Shown: positions 11,459 through 22,527 of the stretch, piece by piece
How the letters are laid out: each line of letters begins with the position of its first letter
How positions within the stretch are numbered: position 1 is the stretch's first letter
NCBI GenBank assembly: GCA_029339505.1
Contig: JAQISU010000003.1
Location: forward strand, 16,509,501-16,573,500
Direction of reading: 5' to 3'
Origin: Unio delphinus
Lineage: Eukaryota; Mollusca; Bivalvia; Unionida; Unionidae
DNA length: 64,000 nt
The notes under the pieces: generated by a model
The model's database searches: none
The model's input: only the letters and a program-made list of their open reading frames with translations
What the model was told of the DNA's origin: nothing
Position numbers and translations under genes: made by a program

Positions 11459-12296
11459 TTCCAATTTTATCATTTCTATCGTCAAATTAACTTAGTCCAT
11501 GAATAATGCATTCGAATTTACGTAGCGCGTAGTTACCTTTCATTCGGCATTTCACACCGCCCCTTAATACATAACCTGTACAGAATCACACGAAGAAATT
11601 GACTACAGCCACAGTTACGTTTATTCATAAACTTCATCTTTTACATCATAGGCAATGGTTACTGTGGTTTTTAACACATTTTGTTTACTGACAACATTCT
11701 TGTTCAATTTTAGTCAGTCCCATCTGTTACGTCAGATGACCATGACCTTACATAATAACAACTGATACCGACTCAACAAGTGTGCTAAATTAAATTTCAA
11801 TCAAACCTGAAATCATTATGGATTTTTTCAGTGAATTCTTCCAATTTTTATGGAAATATGAACAAGATGATGCTATCCCTTACTATATAAAGGTAACAAT
11901 GAAATAGATTCTATACAAGGCTAACATGTTATGTCATTCTCAGCAGCGTTAATACTTAACAAGACCCACTCGGTGATTAGTGAGAAATGAAATGTGACTA
12001 CTGTCACAGTTACGTTGTAGCAGACGAATGCTAAATTGTATAGTAAACTATGCATTTGAATCAAAGAATATTGGAAAAAGTATAATAAGTGTAAAAGTTT
12101 TATTTATTTGCAGAATTATATATTTGACAGATGACAAAATGGTTTCACAATAACGTGTCTGCAATGTTTATTTATATTTCAAAAAACCGAAAGTAGTCCC
12201 AGAATTTATCGAAGTGTAAACAATTCCTGATCAACATCACGTGACCGTTTACATCCAATCATATTACAGGAAATTCGTTTAATTCATAAAAATTGG
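11459..12296. mobile_element. AT-rich insertion with short inverted ends inside the 72-bp array
   Basis: The left end after the palindrome is AATTCCAATTTTAT; the right end is ATAAAAATTGGAATT, its near complement. The 72-bp array continues on both sides, so this block together with the palindrome is an insertion of about 1.0 kb. No transposase frame is present. It may be a non-autonomous DNA transposon; I cannot assign a superfamily. Confidence 0.5.
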
Positions 12297-12541
12297 AATT
12301 ATTCTGTTTGATATCATTTATATGCATATTCATATATAAATCAGAGGAATTATCATAACGTAGACTAGCATTATTCTGTTTGATATCATTTATATGCATA
12401 TTCATATATAAATCAGAGGAATTATCATAATGTAGACTAGCATTATTCTGTTTGATATCATTTATATGCATATTCATATATAAATCAGAGGAATTATCAT
12501 AATGTAGACTAGCATTTTTCTGTTTGATATCATATTATATG
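12297..12541. repeat. 72-bp tandem array, right half (about 3.4 copies)
   Basis: Same unit, orientation and period as 10965-11297, resuming in mid-unit at ATTCTGTTTG. The last copy is degenerate near 12530. Confidence 0.92.
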
Positions 12542-13266
12542 CATATTCACATATTTATTTCTTTACACAACTAACGTTCGTGTAAAACATACAAAGCCAG
12601 ATCAGTTGCAAACATTATATGTTTTTCAATGTCTTTTTTTACCACCTGTCCTTTAGTTTTGGTTTTTTAATTTTCTTTCCAATGTGCTATTTTGATTTTG
12701 AATCATTGATTAGTCTTTGGTTCTAATTCATTGCTTTGTGTCTTTTTCACATTCAGCGAGAATTCATTATTTGGCCTTAATCGTCTGCTTCTCGGCCATA
12801 TATCTCAACTTTCTTCAGAATGTTGAATTAAAATCATTATCTTTCTTTGAATGTGATAGGTAACTCCACCGGAAATAGGTTCAACCAGTGGCTTGTCTTG
12901 CATTTCCATTTGCTCTTAACGATTAAATTATTTCACAACAATATTGTCATCTAGGAATAAACCATTTCTATAAACATAAATGATAACTATAGATCAGGTT
13001 TCCCATTGTGAATCAAAATGTATTTCTTTTTGTGTTTTTTTTTCCAATTAAGAAAACACGATCGTAAAACAATTTAAAGACGTTGTTTGGGGGAAAATAC
13101 ATACACTATCTGACATTTGTAATACGTTGTCAATTTTGATTTTTGATTCACTTTCTTCACATTTTCATCAATCAAAATTGTCTATAAGGTTGAGCATTAG
13201 ACATTTTCTTAAAACATTTGTTCTATAAACAAAATCCCTTACGATGTAGAATAATGCAAACTATTG
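12542..13266. other. No recognised feature
   Basis: AT-rich sequence without a supportable gene or repeat, directly flanking the gypsy insertion. Confidence 0.5.
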
Positions 13267-13271
13267 TTCTT

Positions 13272-13973
13272 TGTAGCGTTCTGGAAATGTTGGGGTGGGG
13301 TACTTCCAAAATATTAATTAAAATATTATAGAAGTTCCACCTGGCTCGTGAATTTAAATTTAGATTAAAGACCAAATAGGTATACGGCTCTGAGCCCCCA
13401 GTTATATATATATATATAACACGAAGATGAAATTCAACAATAACAATTTAATGAAACCTATAAAGTTAAATGTCACATAATCACTTGTCCTCTAAGTGAT
13501 AGCCTATTTCATCTTATGATTTTCAGTGTGAGTTCGATTTTCCACCTGGCCTTTGGTTGTACTCATCTATTATCCTATCCTTCCGCTCTTCCTGAATTTC
13601 ACCTCTCCCGATTTCTCTCCTCCTTTCACTTTCTTTCCTTTCTTTATCACAGCAATTGGGGACACTTTTCCTGGTCTGTCCCCGAAACTTCCTCTTCAGA
13701 TTTCCCTCTTTCCTTCTCTTCCTTCCGTCTATAACGGAGACACTGGGACCACTCACTAGTCTGTCCCCCGAAGCTTCCTGTGAAAATCACCAGGCGTTAA
13801 CATATGGTTTATCAAATCTCACCTCACACTAAATCATCCATTAACCATCAGATAAGGCTATTACGTTTTAGGACACGCATACATACACATCGAAATTCCC
13901 ACACACTCTTACAGGGAACCAATGGGGTAATAGCACGATATCATATATCCATACATCATATCACATAAGTATA

Positions 13974-14068
<95 letters not shown>

Positions 14069-14936
14069 CTCGTTGTACTTATAATACTACGACAACCAGA
14101 TGTATGTCTGTACACTACACTCCCACAAGCGTACACAAATATTCAAATATTCATATTATTAATTTCTCACAGTGAAATCATTTCAAAGATAACAATCAAT
14201 TTCTATAATTACATGGATAATGTGCTATTGTACTATAAAATAACCACATAGCAAATTATAATAATATTAATTCTTACGACGGCTAGCAAGCAATACGATT
14301 CTTTACAAATAGGAACTCATTCTTCAAATATACAAACATATCAACATCACAAATAATTATTCCTACTACGATTTTAGTAATAATACGTATATATAACGAT
14401 CTACAATTAAATGCAGTAGCAGAAAGCAAAGATCAAACAAATAGCTCACTGACCTTTTTAGAAGCTATACTTAGAGTTCTGGATCTAAGCGTTTCCCGCC
14501 AATTAACGTATGGCTACGGAGTTCCAATTCTTTACAGACAATCCTCCTTAACGGGTAATCGGAAACTAAAGCTAGCCGGCCGGTTAAAGATATTATATTT
14601 TAAAATAAATCAGGGTCCCACCCCTTCCTCGATTCTGATTGGGTAGCGCTGGGGCCCTATCCACTCGACGTATTCAATCTGGCGGTCAGTCAGCGTATCC
14701 AGAAGATAAGGCACGCCCACTCCTTCTGGCAGCTTCTTGATGTACAAAACATTATCCCAGTCCAAGGGTGCTAATTAAACTTCTGACGGGCTTTTGGTCA
14801 GCTTCCTCTCTTAACTATGGCAACTTACGTAAGGGATGGTGTTAGCCTGCGGTCATGTGCAACAATAAACAGTGGCTTGTCCGACTTACTTGATAACACA
14901 TGGTTCTAATTTAATTTTGAGTCGGGCAACGCCACA
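13272..14936 (-). repeat. 3' LTR of the intact Gmr1-like element
   Basis: It starts TGTAGCG and ends CGCCACA on the plus strand (TGTGGCG...CGCTACA in element orientation). A (TA)n run lies at 13978-14066 and another short one near 13403. It is about 1665 bp against 1674 bp for the other LTR; most of the difference is microsatellite length. Confidence 0.95.
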
Positions 14937-14948
14937 TTCCCCCACGCC
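14937..14948 (-). other. Polypurine tract
   Basis: The minus strand reads GGCGTGGGGGAA immediately before the 3' LTR (TGTGGCG), the normal place for plus-strand priming. Confidence 0.8.
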
Positions 14949-15020
14949 TGAGAATAAAATCGGGATTTTATTCCCTCAAAATTACTCCAAATGCAAAGGC
15001 TTTACAATGCGATTAAAACT

Positions 15021-15146
15021 AAAATCATCGTGACACTACACGAGTAAATAACAAAGTCATCGTGACACCACTCGAATAAATAACAAAGTCATCGTGACAC
15101 TACACGAATAAAACAAAATCATCGTGGCACTACACGAATAAAACAT
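15021..15146. repeat. Four ~33-bp repeats between pol and 3' LTR
   Basis: ATCATCGTGACACTACACGA-type units follow each other four times between the gag-pol stop and the polypurine tract. They are non-coding. Confidence 0.85.
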
Positions 15147-15170
15147 GAATATATATATACAGAGTGATTA

Positions 15171-18100
15171 TTAAATTTCAGCGCTTCTGCTCATGAAATC
15201 AGCGCCTACGTTCTCTGTACCTTTCACGTATCTGATGTGCATTTGGTACTGCTGTAAGAACAGCGACCATCGCATCAAACGTCCATTCGATAATTTCGCC
15301 TGCGCAAGGTAGGCGAGTGGTTGATGGTCGGTCTCCAATATGAACTTCCGTCCATACAGGTATCGCTCGAACCGTGATATGCCGAACACGATTCCGAGAC
15401 ATTCCCTCTCCGATACGGAGTAGTTCTTCTCGGCAGCAGACAACTTCCGACTGCCGTATGCGACAGGGAAAAGCGTTTTGTCATGCTCCTGTAGCAGTAC
15501 TGCTCCCAGTCCTGTGTCGCATGCATCGGTGCGAAGAACGAATTCCTTATCCAAATCCGGTAGACGAACAACGGCGTCGGATGTAAGCCTAGCCTTCAGT
15601 GTTTGGAAAGCGTACTCACACGCATCTGTCCAAATAATCTTACTCGGGGTCCGTTTCTTGGTTAGGTCGGACAACGGCCCCGCAATCGCGCTGAAATTGG
15701 GCACATACCTCCGGTAATACCCGGCTAATCCCAGAAATGACCTAACCTCAGTTTTCGTGGTGGGCCGTGCGGCGTTTTTCAGCTGCTCTACCTTTGACTT
15801 CTCTGGGGACAGTGTGCCTTGGCTGAGGGTATGTCCTAAGTAATCCAAGGTCCGGAACCCAAGGTGACATTTGGAAGGGCGAGCTGTTAATCCCGTCTGA
15901 CGTAGCCGTTCCAAAACGTCGGCTAATAGAGTGAGGTGTTTACTCCACGTCTCTGTGGCCAACAAGAGGTCGTCCATGAAGTTGTAGACACCCCTATCGC
16001 GTAAGGGCTCCAACAACTGCCGCATCATCCTAGTAAAGACGCTGGGCGCGTTCTGTACCCCGAACGGCATGACCAACCATTGGTAGGTCCCGTCGGGAGT
16101 AGCAAAAGCGAGCTTTGCCCTATCCTCCTTCCTTACCGGAATTTGCCAATACCCCTTGGACAAATCCAGCTTGGAAAAATATTTCGCTTTTGAGACCGAA
16201 GCGAAGATATGTTCCGGGTCAGGTAACATTTCAACTTGAAATTCTGTCACCTGATTCAGCTTCCGGTAGTCGACGCAGAACCGATGAGTGCCGTCCTTCT
16301 TCTGCACTAGGACTACTGGTGAGCTGTACGGAGAGTCGGCAGGTTCGATTACTCCCAGAGCAATCATCTGCTTAATTTCCTCCCTTACAACTTGTCGTTT
16401 CGCGTGGGGCAAGGGGTAGGGTTTCCGCTGCACTGGTCGGTCGTCCACCATCTTTAACCCGAACTCGACAAGCGCCGTCCTCCCGGGTTTTTCTGTTAAC
16501 ACGTCGGAATACCCGGCCAGCAGGGTCTCTATCTCGTCCCGCTGGCCTCCAGTTAACATGGGGTCACACTCCACGTCCGACGGAGTCTCGACCCTCGTTA
16601 ATGAACAGCTCGGGACAGTGTTGGCACCTTCCGGATCGCCTTCGGCATCCTCGGTGACTATCGTGGCGACAACAAAATCGCTTACGGTCTCCCTTTCCCG
16701 GTACCTCTTGAGCAAATTGGCATGGTACAATTTCTCTTTCGTCGGTAGCCGTATCCGGTAGGTTTGACCTCCGACCTTCTCGGTGACGACGTATGGACCC
16801 CTCCAGGAAACTTGCAACTTGTTGTGTTCCTGGGGCAACAACAACAACACCTTATCCCCTACCTCAAACTGACGTGGTTTTGCGCGCTTATTGTAATTTT
16901 TCGCCTGATGCGCCTTAGCTCGTTTGAGATTATCTTGCGCGAGAGAACAAACCTCTTCCAGTTTGTTGCGCAAGTCCGCGACGTACTGGTAGGTAGTGCG
17001 TACTTCCTCTACAGCATGGTCGTCTGTCCACAGCTGTCTCAGTACGGCAATTGGGCCGCGTACGGTCCTCCCGTACAAGAGTTCAAAGGGAGAGAACCCC
17101 AAACTTGCTTGTGGTACTTCCCGGTATGCGAAAAGCATGGCAGGAATATATCGGTCCCAATCCTTGGGGCGGCCTTCACACAATTTCTTGAGCGTGTGCT
17201 TTAGAGTCCCATTAAACCGTTCGACCAATCCGTTACATTGGGGGTGATACGGTGTAGTCGTGAGGTGCTTAATTGACATGAGACGATTCACCTCCGCCAT
17301 CACACGACTCATGAATTGTGTCCCTTGATCGGTCAAGATCTCGTCGGGCACTCCGACTCTTGACCAGATCACAAACAGAGCTTCCGCGACGGTTTCAGTG
17401 TCAATGTTACGCAATGCTACGGCCTCCGGATAGCGTGTAGCATAATCGACGACCGTTAAAATATACCGATTTCCGTGCGCAGACGCCGGTTTTATCGGTC
17501 CGATTAAATCCATGGCGACACGTCTAAATGGTTCATCGATAAGGGGCGTACTCCCCAAGGGAATGGGTCGATGATCCGTTTTCGGTGCCATTCTCTGGCA
17601 TTTGTCACAGGAGAGACAGAACCGTTTAACGTCTCCCTGGACCCCTGGCCAGTAAAACTCTTTTACCAGACGGTCACGTGTCTTCGCAATTCCCATGTGC
17701 CCTCCCATGAGACTCTCGTGCGCGAGTTTTAATACTTCGCCTCGCTTCTCTTTCGGCACGACAACTTGCTTAAACTGTTCGCTGCCTTTCCTGGCGTGGC
17801 GATACAAGATTCCCTTCTTGTACACGAACTTCACCGCGCCATTCGGAGTTTCTTTCTCTGTTCCTGCTTCTGCGTGTTTATGCAACTGCGCCAGAGTTGT
17901 GTCCTCCTGTTGCAGCTTCCTCGACTCGGCTGGAAGAACATTACTAACCGGTGTCGAGGTAACTTGGATCGGCTTCTGTTTCGGCTGTCGACTCATGGCC
18001 CTGGTCTCAACAGCACTCACTGGCATAGGTGTACAGGTTTCGGGGTTCGGCTGGGGTAACACATAACGGCATCCCAATATGACGTCATGTGATAGTCCCT

Positions 18101-19526
18101 CCAAGCAAGCAGCTGCAATCTTCCCCTTCACGTATGGTGAATCGAGGTCAATGACAGCCACTGGCAATGAGTCACGCGCTCTGTTCGCGTACTGAACTTC
18201 AATTACCTCCCCGGTATAATCCTCAGGCTTGACGTATTTCTTGTCGACAAGTACTGGGGCGCTACACCCGGTGTCATACAAGATGGTGACACCTTCTCCG
18301 TTGACAGTTGCGGCCGCAAGGTTGGCTGGGTTGCGACTCGCTTCCGGCACGCACTTCTTCCTAGCAACGACATTCACCTGGGTCGGCCTGCCCTTGTGAC
18401 AGTCCCTGGCAACATGCCCCAGGCGCTTGCAGTTAAAACACGTCGGCGGCCCTCGCCGACTTGCAAGTCCTGGTTTCGTGGGTGAGGCCTGTCCAGGTCG
18501 ATAGGTGGCATCCCTCCCTGCAGGTGTCCCTTCGACCTTCCCGTCACCCTGACGGTTGCGGACAGCCGGCTCAACCTCCCCCATACGACGCGACTCAGAG
18601 GGTCGGGGTCGATCCGCGCCCCCGGAACCTCCACTCTTCGAGTGCGCCTGTTCATATCGCTCCGCCATGTGAGCGATCTCTTCGAGCGTACGGTGCTCCC
18701 TCTCTGCTAGGAAGACTGCCAACTCGCGACGGTAAGTACTCAGGACATGTTCTTTGAGTATAACCTCGCGTAGCCCCTCGTACGAACGTTCGACTTCAGC
18801 CATTTTCATCCACTTCTCAAATAAACTTCGAACACGGTTGTGGAATTGAGAGTGGGTCTCGGTTACCTTTTTCGCCGAGTCCCGAAAAAGTTTCCGGTAA
18901 GTCTCGGCGGTCAGCCGATAATGGCAGAGAAGGGCCTTCTTGAGGGCATTGTAGTCATCAGCCTCTTCTGCAGCTAAGCCGTGGTAGACTTCCCGAGCTG
19001 CACCTTGCAAAAAGGCTGAGACATTTATGGCCCAGTGCTGTTCAGGGACCTGATGAGCGTGTGCGAGTTTCTCGAACTGCACGAGAAAATCGTCAATAGC
19101 CTCCTCCCTGTCATTGAAGCGTGGCATGTTGATCTGGACCATCCGGTGGTCGATGAATGGTCGGCCGGTCGTTCCAGAGCTTGTACTGGCGTCGTCCCGT
19201 CCGTTGGTCCTAGCTTCAACTCTCACCTTTTCCATCTCCAGAGTGTGGGCGAGTCTGGCTTTCTCTTGGTCCGCTGTTATCTTGGCTAGCTCCTGGTCCG
19301 CGGCTATCTTGGCTAGCTCCTGGTCCGCTGTTATCTTGGCTAGCTCCAGCTCTCTTTGGGTTTCTCTCTCTCTTTCTCTCTCCGCTGCTTCCTTTGCCAG
19401 CGCTTTCTCTGCCTTCCATTCTTTGATTCTTTCTTCGATAAATGCAGCCAGGCGATCTCCCTCGTATCCAAGATCTTCCGACCCCATAGCTCGATATTCC
19501 TTTATCATTTGCCTTTCGGTGGCCAT
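15171..19526 (-). CDS. gag-pol: Gag-pol polyprotein of Gmr1-like retrotransposon
   Basis: One uninterrupted frame of 1451 codons, from ATG at 19526 to TAA at 15171. In order: a charged coiled coil (about 36-105) with a 9-residue unit LAKITADQE repeated three times; a helical SCAN-like gag/capsid region (about 125-295, with LREVILKEHVLSTYRREL typical of the fold); a CCHC knuckle (C363, C366, H371, C376); an aspartic protease with DTG at D418; an integrase zinc region (H603, H610, C637, C640) and DDE core (D673, D733, E769; D,D35E); a GPF/Y-like tail; RT with FMDD at 1183-1186; and RNase H (first Asp 1334) ending in a D-F-M-S-R motif. It makes the particle proteins and the enzymes that copy and insert the element. 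Gag and pol are fused with no frameshift between them. All key catalytic residues I can check are present. Confidence 0.95.
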   Translation of the reverse strand: MATERQMIKEYRAMGSEDLGYEGDRLAAFIEERIKEWKAEKALAKEAAERERERETQRELELAKITADQELAKIAADQELAKITADQEKARLAHTLEMEKVRVEARTNGRDDASTSSGTTGRPFIDHRMVQINMPRFNDREEAIDDFLVQFEKLAHAHQVPEQHWAINVSAFLQGAAREVYHGLAAEEADDYNALKKALLCHYRLTAETYRKLFRDSAKKVTETHSQFHNRVRSLFEKWMKMAEVERSYEGLREVILKEHVLSTYRRELAVFLAEREHRTLEEIAHMAERYEQAHSKSGGSGGADRPRPSESRRMGEVEPAVRNRQGDGKVEGTPAGRDATYRPGQASPTKPGLASRRGPPTCFNCKRLGHVARDCHKGRPTQVNVVARKKCVPEASRNPANLAAATVNGEGVTILYDTGCSAPVLVDKKYVKPEDYTGEVIEVQYANRARDSLPVAVIDLDSPYVKGKIAAACLEGLSHDVILGCRYVLPQPNPETCTPMPVSAVETRAMSRQPKQKPIQVTSTPVSNVLPAESRKLQQEDTTLAQLHKHAEAGTEKETPNGAVKFVYKKGILYRHARKGSEQFKQVVVPKEKRGEVLKLAHESLMGGHMGIAKTRDRLVKEFYWPGVQGDVKRFCLSCDKCQRMAPKTDHRPIPLGSTPLIDEPFRRVAMDLIGPIKPASAHGNRYILTVVDYATRYPEAVALRNIDTETVAEALFVIWSRVGVPDEILTDQGTQFMSRVMAEVNRLMSIKHLTTTPYHPQCNGLVERFNGTLKHTLKKLCEGRPKDWDRYIPAMLFAYREVPQASLGFSPFELLYGRTVRGPIAVLRQLWTDDHAVEEVRTTYQYVADLRNKLEEVCSLAQDNLKRAKAHQAKNYNKRAKPRQFEVGDKVLLLLPQEHNKLQVSWRGPYVVTEKVGGQTYRIRLPTKEKLYHANLLKRYRERETVSDFVVATIVTEDAEGDPEGANTVPSCSLTRVETPSDVECDPMLTGGQRDEIETLLAGYSDVLTEKPGRTALVEFGLKMVDDRPVQRKPYPLPHAKRQVVREEIKQMIALGVIEPADSPYSSPVVLVQKKDGTHRFCVDYRKLNQVTEFQVEMLPDPEHIFASVSKAKYFSKLDLSKGYWQIPVRKEDRAKLAFATPDGTYQWLVMPFGVQNAPSVFTRMMRQLLEPLRDRGVYNFMDDLLLATETWSKHLTLLADVLERLRQTGLTARPSKCHLGFRTLDYLGHTLSQGTLSPEKSKVEQLKNAARPTTKTEVRSFLGLAGYYRRYVPNFSAIAGPLSDLTKKRTPSKIIWTDACEYAFQTLKARLTSDAVVRLPDLDKEFVLRTDACDTGLGAVLLQEHDKTLFPVAYGSRKLSAAEKNYSVSERECLGIVFGISRFERYLYGRKFILETDHQPLAYLAQAKLSNGRLMRWSLFLQQYQMHIRYVKGTENVGADFMSRSAEI

Positions 19527-19843
19527 TATAACTAATGTAAAGTGATACCTTGTCTCAATATTCTAACAATACACAGATACTTGTAATACAAGTTTAAATA
19601 CTTACCTGTCGATAGCAACTAATTCCGTTCAGGTAAGATGTTCGTTCGATATCCGCTTCACAATTACTGCAGGTAATTAAAGATCTACAAAGCATGCAAA
19701 TATCAAATATAACAAACATAAGATGAGAAAATCATAAAAATTCAAAATACACAGGATGGAAAATAACTCACAACTGTTTCACGCTGTTCATTAATACCCC
19801 TAACAAATAAACTTTAGGTCTTTTAACTAATATTTATGTCTAA

Positions 19844-19868
19844 TTCAAATCCCGGACGAAAGCGCCCA
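19844..19868 (-). other. Primer-binding site, tRNA-Pro-like
   Basis: One base after the 5' LTR the minus strand reads TGGGCGCTTTCGTCCGGG and continues into a T-loop-like TTTGAA. It resembles the complement of the tRNA-Pro 3' end (TGGGGGCTCGTCCGGGAT), differing by a substitution and two extra bases. Agreement extends into the T loop, which supports a tRNA primer. Confidence 0.7.
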
Positions 19869-19869
19869 C

Positions 19870-20583
19870 TGTAGCGTTCTGGAAATGTTGGGGTGGGGTA
19901 CTTCCAAAATATTAATTAAAATATTATAGAAGTTCCACCTGGCTCGTGAATTTAAATTTAGATTAAAGACCAAATAGGTATACGGCTCTGAGCCCCCAGT
20001 TATATATATATATATATATATATATATAACACGAAGATGAAATTCAACAATAACAATTTAATGAAACCTATAAAGTTAAATGTCACATAATCACTTGTCC
20101 TCTAAGTGATAGCCTATTTCATCTTATGATTTTCAGTGTGAGTTCGATTTTCCACCTGGCCTTTGGTTGTACTCATCTATTATCCTATCCTTCTGCTCTT
20201 CCTGAATTTCACCTCTCCCGATTTCTCTCCTCCTTTCACTTTCTTTCCTTTCTTTATCACAGCAATTGGGGACACTTTTCCTGGTCTGTCCCCGAAACTT
20301 CCTCTTCAGATTTCCCTCTTTCCTTCTCTTCCTTCCGTCTATAACGGAGACACTGGGACCACTCACTAGTCTGTCCCCCGAAGCTTCCTGTGAAAATCAC
20401 CAGGCGTTAACATATGGTTTATCAAATCTCACCTCACACTAAATCATCCATTAACCATCAGATAAGGCTATTACGTTTTAGGACACGCATACATACACAT
20501 CGAAATTCCCACACACTCTTACAGGGAACCAATGGGGTAATAGCACGATATCATATATCCATACATCATATCACATAAGTATA

Positions 20584-20678
<95 letters not shown>

Positions 20679-21543
20679 CTCGTTGTACTTATAATACTAC
20701 AACCAGATGTATGTCTGTACACTACACTCCCACAAGCGTACACAAATATTCAAATATTCATATTATTAATTTCTCACAGTGAAATCATTTCAAAGATAAC
20801 AATCAATTTCTATAATTACATGGATAATGTGCTATTGTACTATAAAATAACCACATAGCAAATTATAATAATATTAATTCTTACGACGGCTAGCAAGCAA
20901 TACGATTCTTTACAAATAGGAACTCATTCTTCAAATATACAAACATATCAACATCACAAATAATTATTCCTACTACGATTTTAGTAATAATACGTATATA
21001 TAACGATCTACAATTAAATGCAGTAGCAGAAAGCAAAGATCAAACAAATAGCTCACTGACCTTTTTAGAAGCTATACTTAGAGTTCTGGATCTAAGCGTT
21101 TCCCGCCAATTAACGTATGGCTACGGAGTTCCAATTCTTTACAGACAATCCTCCTTAACGGGTAATCGGAAACTAAAGCTAGCCGGCCGGTTAAAGATAT
21201 TATATTTTAAAATAAATCAGGGTCCCACCCCTTCCTCGATTCTGATTGGGTAGCGCTGGGGCCCTATCCACTCGACGTATTCAATCTGGCGGTTAGTCAG
21301 CGTATCCAGAAGATAAGGCACGCCCACTCCTTCTGGCAGCTTCTTGATGTACAAAACATTATCCCAGTCCAAGGGTGCTAATTAAACTTCTGACGGGCTT
21401 TTGGTCAGCTTCCTCTCTTAACTATGGCAACTTACGTAAGGGATGGTGTTAGCCTGCGGTCATGTGCAACAATAAACAGTGGCTTGTCCGACTTACTTGA
21501 TAACACATGGTTCTAATTTAATTTTGAGTCGGGCAACGCCACA
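19870..21543 (-). repeat. 5' LTR of the intact Gmr1-like element
   Basis: Nearly identical to 13272-14936. Differences seen are T for C near 20193, T for C near 21294, a 3-nt deletion near 20700, and longer TA runs (about 20001-20028 and 20588-20674). As the 5' LTR it should hold the element promoter, but I cannot point to a confident core promoter. Confidence 0.95.
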
Positions 21544-21548
21544 TTCTT

Positions 21549-21625
21549 CAAGAAAAAAAAATGTAAATTTTTAAACATTTTCTACTAGTGAGGAGACTAA
21601 GATAATTAAAGAAACTAAAAATAAA

Positions 21626-21656
<31 letters not shown>

Positions 21657-21717
21657 TAATAATAATAGAAAATAATAATAAAATATAATTATAGAAGGAA
21701 TTTTCTATAAAAAGTTC

Positions 21718-21787
<70 letters not shown>

Positions 21788-21923
21788 TTGAGATTATATC
21801 CAGTTAGTATAATGCATATATTGCAATGGATATTATATCAAACGAAAGTACCGTAATTTCATGTATTTGATATTCAGTTTACATTTAGGTATGGATCCAA
21901 ACAATATATCGCGTCCGTGACTT

Positions 21924-21995
<72 letters not shown>

Positions 21996-22214
21996 CCTTA
22001 AACCTTAAACAAACGCACACACAAGATGAATAGACGGATACAATGATTTAATACGGTCTTATTTTCAATGTATTGCAACACATGTCCTGCATCAATTATA
22101 TAATTATGTAAGTCATCCGGATATTTGAGAGAGCAACTAGTTGACTTTAAACCTAATGATCATTCCTTCTGCACAAGCCTACTGTATTGTTGAGTTTTTA
22201 AATTTACGTAATTC

Positions 22215-22269
<55 letters not shown>

Positions 22270-22302
22270 AACCTTTCCGGTTTCCTAAGAAGTTATACCG
22301 AC
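21549..22302. repeat. Microsatellite cluster with short unique spacers
   Basis: In order: AAAT/AAT repeats (about 21617-21666), (TA)n (21721-21782), (TC)n (21928-21990) and (ATT)n (22217-22267). No gene is visible among them. Confidence 0.85.
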
Positions 22303-22527
22303 CGTCTCAGATGTTGAGTCATACCAAAGATTTATATTTTAAAAAAACCGGTACGCTCAGTTGCCTCGCTCTGCGTTCAGCATTAATAGTTTAGTGTTCA
22401 CACTGGTCGGTTTGGTGTCAGGATAATGTGACTGGTTGGGACATGATGCACCATGTCTACGCCAAGATGTTTCAATGCTAGACATCACGAATAACTGCCA
22501 CACTGCAGACATCGTAGCGATATGACT
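22303..22527 (+). mobile_element. SINE family A, 5'-truncated
   Basis: Matches the body of the SINE at 7.15 kb from the GAGTCATACCAAAGA region through GCAGACATCGTAGCGATATG, with more divergence. The tRNA-like head is missing. It lies about 350 bp upstream of the first TRIM-type gene. Confidence 0.75.

Larger units (their letters stand above)
13272..21543 (-). mobile_element. Complete Gmr1-like Ty3/gypsy retrotransposon
   Basis: An 8.27-kb element on the minus strand with two long LTRs (13272-14936 and 19870-21543), TG...CA ends, and TTCTT on both sides (13267-13271 and 21544-21548) as a 5-bp target duplication. It has a polypurine tract, a tRNA-Pro-like primer site and one intact gag-pol frame of 1451 codons in the order gag-PR-IN-RT-RNase H. 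Most Ty3/gypsy elements carry integrase last; the IN-before-RT order defines the Gmr1 group. Apart from TA-repeat lengths and a 3-nt indel I find only about two substitutions between the LTRs, so the insertion is recent and probably competent. No env-like frame follows pol. Confidence 0.95.

Noticed and set aside
13516..13759. Several 68-77-codon frames inside the LTRs (also at 20126-20369, 35249-35516 and 36706-36973)
   Set aside because: They recur because the LTR recurs, lie on both strands of the same bases, and have no recognisable protein; LTR sequence explains them.
14937..15170. env-like third gene in the intact gypsy element
   Set aside because: Only 234 bp separate the pol stop from the LTR, filled with short repeats; no open frame.
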